A stretch of DNA of 36,161 nt from Candidatus Bathyarchaeota archaeon. GTDB lineage: Archaea > Thermoproteota > Bathyarchaeia > Bathyarchaeales > Bathycorpusculaceae. This document shows positions 31,883 to 36,161 of the stretch, one piece after another (position 1 is the stretch's first letter; every line of letters starts with the position of its first letter). Below the pieces are notes generated by a model that saw only the letters and a list, made by a program, of their open reading frames with translations, was not told where the DNA came from and searched no databases. The stretch lies in contig PLYI01000093.1 in the NCBI GenBank assembly GCA_003151735.1, forward strand, positions 1 through 36,161, in the 5' to 3' direction. A program made the position numbers and the translations under genes.

Positions 31883-32092
31883 CTATGATTTTTTGCCGGC
31901 AGAGTTTACTTGTTTGCATTGCCAGCATGTTACTATTTTGCTCTTTAGAGCATCAAGGTCCTTTCTTGGAATCAGACTTGTTTTTACCTGTTTGCCGCAG
32001 GAATCACAGACAAACTGTACTTCGGCAACCCGTTCGTTGTTTTGGAGAATTTTTAGGGGCAAAAATTTACTTTCCTTTAGCGGACTTTTCAT
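31883..32092 (-). CDS. Small zinc-ribbon protein, 69 aa
   Basis: A single zinc ribbon with VQFVCDSCGKQVKT and KIVTCWQCKQVNS (two CxxC knuckles about 28 residues apart), in a basic context. ATG at 32090-32092 lies inside the 3' end of the upstream RHH gene (26-nt overlap), indicating co-expression. Function unknown; DNA- or RNA-binding is likely from size and charge. Confidence 0.65.
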   Translation of the reverse strand: MKSPLKESKFLPLKILQNNERVAEVQFVCDSCGKQVKTSLIPRKDLDALKSKIVTCWQCKQVNSAGKKS

Positions 32093-32210
32093 TTGCCATT
32101 AGATACTCGATGTATTCTTTCATGGTTCGGTTTGTTGCTTGAGCTCTTTTTTTGATGTCTTCATGGAGTTTTTCTGTAACTGTTATGCATTTGTATCCTT
32201 TTCGTGGCAA
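32067..32210 (-). CDS. Ribbon-helix-helix regulator, about 47 aa
   Basis: From TTG at 32208-32210 the product reads MPRKGYKCITVTEKLHEDIK then KRAQATNRTMKEYIEYLMAN. This is a strand (YKCITVTE) and two helices, a compact RHH/CopG fold. AAGGAG lies 10 nt upstream of the TTG, and a TATA-like TTATATATT lies at about 32250. The longer open frame up to 32447 crosses the divergent promoter and is unlikely. The divergent gene at 32316 carries a near-identical N-terminal motif. Confidence 0.7.
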   Translation of the reverse strand: MPRKGYKCITVTEKLHEDIKKRAQATNRTMKEYIEYLMANEKSAKGK

Positions 32211-32228
32211 AAGACCTATTCTCCTTCC

Positions 32229-32274
32229 GTACTTTACAGTACTCAGGTAATATATAATTAACGGTAAATTACCG
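32229..32274. promoter_or_regulatory. Divergent promoter with two palindromes between the RHH pair
   Basis: CGGTAAATTACCG (32262-32274) is a perfect 6-bp-arm palindrome. GTACTTTACAGTAC (32229-32242) has 5-bp arms with a 4-bp centre. A TATA box lies between them (TATATAATTA). Both are good candidates for dimeric RHH binding sites controlling the two divergent RHH genes. Confidence 0.6.
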
Positions 32275-32315
32275 CTAACATTCTTAAACCTTAAATAAAT
32301 GTACGTTCGGATACT

Positions 32316-32519
32316 ATGATTAAGAGGGAAACACAATTGCCGAAAAAAGGCTACAAAAGCATCACTGTAAAGGCGGATGTATATGACTACTTTTTCAAAG
32401 AGTGGTTCAGAGTGAAAGAAGAATATGCCATAAAAAAGGGGATCCATAGCTTCTCAGCCTACGTAACCTACCATTTAGCTCAACTAATTAACGAAGACAA
32501 AAAGCACCCCAAAGAATAA
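32316..32519 (+). CDS. RHH-like DNA-binding protein, 67 aa
   Basis: The N-terminus MIKRETQLPKKGYKSITVKA shares LPxKGYKxITV with the divergent RHH protein at 32210. It then has helices VYDYFFKEWFRVKEEYAIKK and SFSAYVTYHLAQLIN. The helix 1/loop region is longer than in a standard RHH. ATG start. It lies 35 nt before purA. The shared motif suggests a duplicated or co-evolved pair, possibly regulating each other. Confidence 0.65.
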   Translation: MIKRETQLPKKGYKSITVKADVYDYFFKEWFRVKEEYAIKKGIHSFSAYVTYHLAQLINEDKKHPKE

Positions 32520-32554
32520 ATCTCCAAAAATGTACTAAGCAAAGGTGAAAAATT

Positions 32555-33559
32555 ATGCCTTGCTCAGTAATTGTTGGCGCCTTCTGGGGAGACGAAGGCA
32601 AAGGAAAAATTATCTCGTACTTAGCCTTGAAAGATAATCTTGATTTCTGCGTTCGAACTGGCTCAGTAAATGCAGCCCATACTGTTTGGTTTGAAGGCAA
32701 AAAATATGCCCTTCATATGGTTCCAGCGGCTTTCATAAACCCAAAAACACGACTTCTCATAGCTGCAGGCGCAAACGTTGACGTAAAAACTTTCTTTGAC
32801 GAAATGGTGCTCACCCAAGTTAACCCAAAACGGATGGGCATAGACCAGAACGCCTCAATAATTGAACAAAAACACTGCGAACAAGACAAGGCAAGCGCCG
32901 TCAACAAGGGCATCGGAACCACCGGTCGCGGTGTTGGACCTGCCCTAGAAGAACGTGTTAGACGCACCGCCAAACTTGCCAAAGATATTCCTGAACTGAA
33001 ATCCTACCTAGCTGACGAAGTAGCCGAAGTGAACGATGGTTTAGATTCTGGCAAAAGTGTGCTTCTTGAAGGCACACAGGGCTTCATGCTGTCGCTTTTC
33101 TTAGGCGGCGGCTACCCATACGTGACTGGAAGAGACACGGGCGCATCCGCCATCGCTTCAGAAGCAGGCGTAGGACCAACAAGGGTAGATGATGTAATCA
33201 TAGTTTACAAGTCCTTTATGACCCGTGTGGGCGCTGGACCGCTACCAGGCGAAATAACCAAAGAAGAAGCTCAGAAGCGAGGCTGGTTTGAAGTCGCAGC
33301 TGGAACAGGCCGCGACCGACGCAGCGCACCCTTCGAGTTCGATTTAGCCAAAAAAACTGCCAAGATAAACGGCGCCACACAGGGAGCAATGACAAAATTA
33401 GATTGTATTTATCCAACCTGTAGAAGCGCTAGAAAATACAGTGACTTGCCCAAGGAAGCCAAGGAATTCATAAAAGAAGTTGAAACCAGAACAGGCGTGC
33501 CCATAGTCTTTATCGGCACTGGACCAGACGCTTTGGACCTTATTGACCGCAGGGCATAG
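32555..33559 (+). CDS. purA: Adenylosuccinate synthetase (short archaeal form), 334 aa
   Basis: The GTP-binding P-loop region is VGAFWGDEGKGKIISYLA, followed by RTGSVNAAHTVWFEGKKYAL (IMP site), GIGTTGRGVGPALEERVRR, LLEGTQGFMLSLFLGGGYPY and VTGRDTGAS. Length about 335-340 aa matches the archaeal form, which lacks about 90 residues of the bacterial enzyme. It forms adenylosuccinate from IMP, GTP and Asp in AMP synthesis. The usual GPNAGHT is SVNAAHT here, a small departure. ATG preceded by AAAGGTGA. Confidence 0.95.
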   Translation: MPCSVIVGAFWGDEGKGKIISYLALKDNLDFCVRTGSVNAAHTVWFEGKKYALHMVPAAFINPKTRLLIAAGANVDVKTFFDEMVLTQVNPKRMGIDQNASIIEQKHCEQDKASAVNKGIGTTGRGVGPALEERVRRTAKLAKDIPELKSYLADEVAEVNDGLDSGKSVLLEGTQGFMLSLFLGGGYPYVTGRDTGASAIASEAGVGPTRVDDVIIVYKSFMTRVGAGPLPGEITKEEAQKRGWFEVAAGTGRDRRSAPFEFDLAKKTAKINGATQGAMTKLDCIYPTCRSARKYSDLPKEAKEFIKEVETRTGVPIVFIGTGPDALDLIDRRA

Positions 33560-33606
33560 CAACTTTTATTTTCTTATTTGTTAATCCTTTTTCGAGGTAT
33601 AACAGC

Positions 33607-34743
33607 GTGTTAATGTCTAAAGGCTACAGTAAAGCATCAGCGAGCGCTTTGATACTGCTCTTTGTTGCAGGATTACTCGTAGGAGGACTACTCATATTCT
33701 ACGTATCCTATATCCAGGTAACTCACCTAAACAGTGAAATCACAAACCTTCAGAGCGCAGTTTCAAACGCAACCGGCTTCCAAAACGCCACTTACCAAAG
33801 TATCACCATACTGCAAAATGGAACATCCCTAGCTGACATTTACCGTAATGTTCGGGATTCTGTGGTTTTAGTCCAAGGAGAAACCAGTAGCGGAGGCGTT
33901 CAAGGCTCGGGGTTCGTCTACAATTTTAATGACCGCATTGTGGTATTGACCAATTACCATGTTGTCCAAGGAACAACTGGTTTAAGCGTTACTTTCTCTG
34001 ATGGACATGGCTACTCAGCCACTGTTCTAGGAACCGACCCATACTCCGATTTAGCTGTTGTTTCTGTTTCGTCTGATGCACCTGCTTTAGAGTTTAAACC
34101 ATTAACAATCGTTAGTTCATCGACGTTGGGTGTTGGGGAATCAGTCATTGCTATCGGGAACCCCTATGGACTGGTAGGTTCATTGACCACCGGCGTTGTA
34201 AGTGCCACTGGACGAACTATAACTGAAGATACAGCTGGAGGATACGCAATCGCCAACATAATCCAAACCAGCACCCCCATAAACCCTGGAAACTCAGGCG
34301 GACCACTGCTCAACTCTCTTGGAAACGTAGTGGGCATAACAACAGCGATAGTTTCCCAATCTCAAGGCTTAGGCTTTGCAATTCCCTCAGACACCATACT
34401 ACGTGAAGTGTACGCTTTGATTTCAACAGGCTCTTATCATGGACACTCATATTTGGGCGTCACAGGAACAGACATGGATTTCACTACTGCACAGCAAACT
34501 CATTCAAGCGTCACTTACGGCTGGCAAATTGCTACAGTAGCAAGCGGAGGACCTTCAGATGGAAAACTACAGCCAGGCGACATCATAATTGCAATGAACA
34601 ATCAAACCATAAAAAACAACGATGACCTAGCAAGCTTCCTAGAACAAAACACTCTGCCAGGCGACAGAATCAGTTTAACGGTAGTTAGGGGAAGCTTGCA
34701 GATTGATGTAACTGTGGTTTTGGGAACCCGTCCATCGCCCTAG
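33607..34743 (+). CDS. Membrane-anchored HtrA/DegP-like serine protease with PDZ domain, 378 aa
   Basis: An N-terminal signal anchor at about 12-34 (ASALILLFVAGLLVGGLLIF) and a coiled-coil-like linker lead to a trypsin-fold domain. The catalytic triad is H118 (VLTNYHVVQG), D148 (DPYSDLAVVSV) and S230 (INPGNSGGPLLN). A PDZ domain follows at about 278-372 (SYLGVTGTDMDFT, GGPSDGKLQPGDIIIAMNNQ). It should act outside the cytoplasmic membrane in quality control of misfolded proteins. The start is TTG; an ATG lies two codons later. Length is typical. Confidence 0.93.
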   Translation: MLMSKGYSKASASALILLFVAGLLVGGLLIFYVSYIQVTHLNSEITNLQSAVSNATGFQNATYQSITILQNGTSLADIYRNVRDSVVLVQGETSSGGVQGSGFVYNFNDRIVVLTNYHVVQGTTGLSVTFSDGHGYSATVLGTDPYSDLAVVSVSSDAPALEFKPLTIVSSSTLGVGESVIAIGNPYGLVGSLTTGVVSATGRTITEDTAGGYAIANIIQTSTPINPGNSGGPLLNSLGNVVGITTAIVSQSQGLGFAIPSDTILREVYALISTGSYHGHSYLGVTGTDMDFTTAQQTHSSVTYGWQIATVASGGPSDGKLQPGDIIIAMNNQTIKNNDDLASFLEQNTLPGDRISLTVVRGSLQIDVTVVLGTRPSP

Positions 34744-34851
34744 GACATTACCCAAATTTTTCTTAATTTTTTCATTTAAATTAGTAATCTATTTTTTCTC
34801 AGTTAATGGAAAGATACATAAAGGCAATCCACAGCAAGAGTAGATTTAACA

Positions 34852-34875
34852 CTGCTAAGCGGGGGGGTTTAGCGG
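34852..34875 (+). other. G-run hairpin in the gap after the HtrA gene
   Basis: CTGCTAA (34852-34858) pairs with TTAGCGG (34869-34875) with one G-U pair, around a loop containing seven consecutive G. It lies in the 209-nt gap between the protease and the 57-aa ORF. It may be part of an untranslated RNA. No other feature is seen in this gap. Confidence 0.35.
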
Positions 34876-34952
34876 CAAAAGAGAGGGAAACAAGTGATAA
34901 ATGACTTAGAGGGTGTACTGAAAGGACAGAAAATATGGTTGAAATTCAGTTC

Positions 34953-35126
34953 CTATCTTATCGCTTCGTCTATGCTTGAATGACGTTTGGTTCTGGTAAC
35001 TTCCTTGAACAGTTCCAAACATTCTTCTTTAGTTGGAGCTTCTATACCTATACTGCCATAAGCTCCAATGTCAATTCGATAGTTTCTTCTATCGCCAATT
35101 TCACTTCTCTTTTCATTCTGACTCAT
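34953..35126 (-). CDS. Hypothetical small protein, 57 aa
   Basis: This short ORF has ATG at 35124-35126 with GGAG about 8 nt upstream and ends TAG at 34953. The product begins MSQNEKRSEIGDRRNYRIDI and continues GAYGSIGIEAPTKEECLELF, then KEVTRTKRHSSIDEAIR. It looks like a compact beta-beta-alpha unit with charged ends. The SD, start and coding-like composition support a real gene. Function unknown; the setting is accessory. Confidence 0.6.
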   Translation of the reverse strand: MSQNEKRSEIGDRRNYRIDIGAYGSIGIEAPTKEECLELFKEVTRTKRHSSIDEAIR

Positions 35127-35263
35127 TTCTTTTCTCCCTCTCTCTTCTATTAGCCTATTCGGATAATAGATTGTTTATAGCTATATGGTGTTGATTATTA
35201 TAAGGTTAATGAGGAGCCACCGATAGGTCTCAGTTACCTACTTTTTAGTTGGGAGCACGTGAC
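35127..35263. other. Non-coding gap with a partial copy of the dispersed repeat
   Basis: AGCCTATTCGGATAATAG at about 35153-35170 resembles the AGCCTATTTGGATCCTAATAG part of repeat copy D with a two-base gap, and also forms a CTATTA/TAATAG inverted repeat. A TATA-like TTTATAGCTATATGG (about 35175-35189) could serve the minus-strand 57-aa gene. Nothing else is supported here. Confidence 0.35.
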
Positions 35264-35416
35264 TTAGCGTTTTTGTTGTTTAGGTTGTGTGTAGCCAGCC
35301 CCGTCCGCCTTTCTTGGGCTGTTTCCCTTCCGCCTTTTTAGGCGGATACGTTGATGCACGGCTACTTCTTTTGGAGTTGGCAGCTTGTGATTTCTGTTTT
35401 TACAAATTTGCTCCAT
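35264..35416 (-). CDS. Possible 50-aa basic protein, overlapping a possible structured RNA
   Basis: ATG at 35414-35416 opens MEQICKNRNHKLPTPKEVAV and continues HQRIRLKRRKGNSPRKADGA to a TAA at 35264. It is very basic and GC-richer than its surroundings. The same DNA can fold as a three-way junction on the plus strand: GTAGCC/GGCTAC (35291-35296 with 35360-35365) enclosing AGCCC/GGGCT and CCGCCT/AGGCGG. Either reading could be true, and the SD is weak. Confidence 0.3.
   Translation of the reverse strand: MEQICKNRNHKLPTPKEVAVHQRIRLKRRKGNSPRKADGAGYTQPKQQKR
35291..35365 (+). ncRNA. Candidate structured RNA (three-way junction)
   Basis: Outer stem GTAGCC (35291-35296) with GGCTAC (35360-35365); inner hairpin 1 AGCCC (35297-35301) with GGGCT (35316-35320); inner hairpin 2 CCGCCT (35330-35335) with AGGCGG (35340-35345) closing a TTTT loop. 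The region is GC-rich in an AT-rich intergenic stretch. It matches no RNA family I know. The competing reading is the minus-strand 50-aa ORF. Confidence 0.3.
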
Positions 35417-35563
35417 CCGCCCAAACGGTAATCCGGCTAGATGAAGCGGCCAGGGGAAGTTAGCCTTCTTGAAAGAGTTTTATGCAAATTGTAGCTACGT
35501 AGATGAGTCAACAAACTCTTTTATCCGTTGCTGGTGCGGTTCTTTTCTGTTAAAAGTGTTTAA

Positions 35564-35683
35564 TATGGTCACCTGTCCCAAATGCGGCAAAAATCTCTGT
35601 AAGCTTCGAGAAAAATAGAGAACTCTGCGTTCTGCATCGAAGTTTACATTTCTAACAATGCGAATTATCTTTCAAGCATGTAA
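35564..35683 (+). pseudogene. Decayed zinc-ribbon protein
   Basis: ATG at 35564 gives MVTCPKCGKNLCKLREK and a premature TAG. In a shifted frame the next segment reads ENSAFCIEVYISNNANYLSS, resembling the second half of a small zinc ribbon whose CxxC has been lost (usual form: F-x-I-E-A-Y-x-C-x-x-C). Single-base indels and the missing Cys pair show decay. It runs into the convergent 85-aa gene. Confidence 0.5.
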
Positions 35684-35929
35684 TTTAGACGTGTAAACAA
35701 TAATGCTATCTGTATCTTCTTTCAATGTTAAAATATATTTTTTAGCAATTTCTCTTACCATCTGCCGGTCAGACTCATAAATTGAACCTTTAATGCGCAC
35801 TTGATAACCCACAGAATCGCTGTTGTCCAGTTTTTCAAAAGAAACAGTCTCAGGCAACATATTACCGCATAGAGCTAAAACTTCTTTAAGATAGGTGACT
35901 GCTTCATTTCTATCCACAGGCATCGCCAA
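35672..35929 (-). CDS. Hypothetical protein, 85 aa
   Basis: A soluble, mixed alpha/beta protein: an N-terminal helix (NEAVTYLKEVLALCGNM), a strand pair (GYQVRIKGSIYESD), a helix (RQMVREIAKKYILT) and a final strand (DTDSIIVYTSKLHA). There is no metal motif or membrane segment. The frame starts at TTG (35929); ATG at 35921-35923 (MPVDRNEAV) is a good alternative. I do not recognise the family. Monocistronic. Confidence 0.55.
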   Translation of the reverse strand: MAMPVDRNEAVTYLKEVLALCGNMLPETVSFEKLDNSDSVGYQVRIKGSIYESDRQMVREIAKKYILTLKEDTDSIIVYTSKLHA

Positions 35930-36116
35930 TAGTGTCTCTTACTGCTCAATATCCGGCTGCTAAACAAGGAGAAGGCCGTTGCCCACCTGCTTTTTTGGCC
36001 CTACCTGTTTAGCGCGCGGCTTGGTCCGCTTAACTCTTCATTTTTGAGCGAATTGTATGAAATTACTTTTAATGAGTGTGGTTTTTTCTTTCACTGAGCC
36101 AGTTCTTCACTGGCAC

Positions 36117-36161
36117 CAGCCTATTTGGATCCTAATAGAAACTCATTGCAGAAACCTATAG
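36117..36161 (-). repeat. Dispersed intergenic repeat, copy D, cut by the window end
   Basis: On the minus strand it starts at the window edge with CTATAGGTTTCTGCA, continues ATGAGTTTCTATTAGGATCC and AAATAGGCTG. With copy A it also shares a CACTGGCA block just beyond this end. The part preceding CTATAG lies outside the window. Confidence 0.75.

Noticed and set aside
32229..32274. Palindromes between the RHH genes as a transposon end
   Set aside because: No matching copy elsewhere in the window and no target duplication; an operator explains position and symmetry better.
36048..36161. 34-aa plus-strand frame at the right end (MKLLLMSVVFSFTEP...)
   Set aside because: Most of it is the dispersed repeat read through, and it has no SD; coding is unlikely.
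1..36161. tRNA, rRNA, SRP or RNase P RNA genes
   Set aside because: I looked for T-loop (GTTCRA) contexts and conserved RNA cores on both strands and found none convincing; a covariance-model scan would be decisive.

Overview
The window reads as a chromosomal segment of a mesophilic, moderately AT-rich archaeon. The best guess is a Bathyarchaeia-like TACK lineage, inferred from gene content because no rRNA is present. Archaeal markers include an archaeal-type CCA-adding enzyme with ThpR, a tRNA-splicing endonuclease homologue, an aRF1 paralogue, the short archaeal PurA, NikR, a NIP7-like PUA protein, TATA-box promoters, and frequent TTG/GTG starts. I see no rRNA, tRNA or CRISPR array.

Layout. 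(1) 1-6.6 kb is an accessory block. Short minus-strand genes, including an unlisted 54-aa ribbon-helix-helix (RHH) protein, face a plus-strand pair across a promoter with iterated repeats. This block is interrupted at 2876-5031 by a 2,156-bp mobile element with 25-bp perfect terminal inverted repeats and a 9-bp target duplication. It has no recognisable transposase and carries a papain-like cysteine peptidase, a 90-aa partner and a 61-aa Cys protein. (2) 6.7-8.4 kb holds an MFS transporter and an Mth938-like protein. (3) 8.4-9.8 kb is a graveyard: a transposase tail, terminase-like small and large subunit remnants of a tailed virus, and a broken flavodoxin. (4) 9.9-34.7 kb is mostly conserved housekeeping: ThpR-CCA, a tandem-SIS protein, a PRTase regulator, MtnA, an aRF1 paralogue, an EndA homologue, HisS, GlnA, an RNA m5C methyltransferase with NIP7-like protein, a nickel transporter with NikR, NadA, an Lrp regulator, an M20 peptidase, a phosphoesterase, PurA and an HtrA-like protease. 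(5) 34.7-36.2 kb is accessory again, with small ORFs, a decayed zinc ribbon and a possible structured RNA.

Functional links. RNA metabolism is prominent (ThpR, CCA enzyme, EndA-like, m5C methylase/NIP7, aRF1-like, HisS). The nickel genes form a self-contained circuit: NikR and the NiCoT permease diverge from a promoter holding a perfect inverted repeat with NikR-type spacing. GlnA, NadA, PurA and MtnA cover nitrogen, NAD, purine and methylthio-sugar metabolism.

Most notable: the transposase-less peptidase element; a dispersed intergenic repeat of about 55 bp in four copies (6.6, 19.95, 20.0 and 36.1 kb); the aRF1 paralogue that has lost NIKS, YxCxxxF and GGQ; the EndA homologue lacking the catalytic histidine; and the viral terminase remnants.
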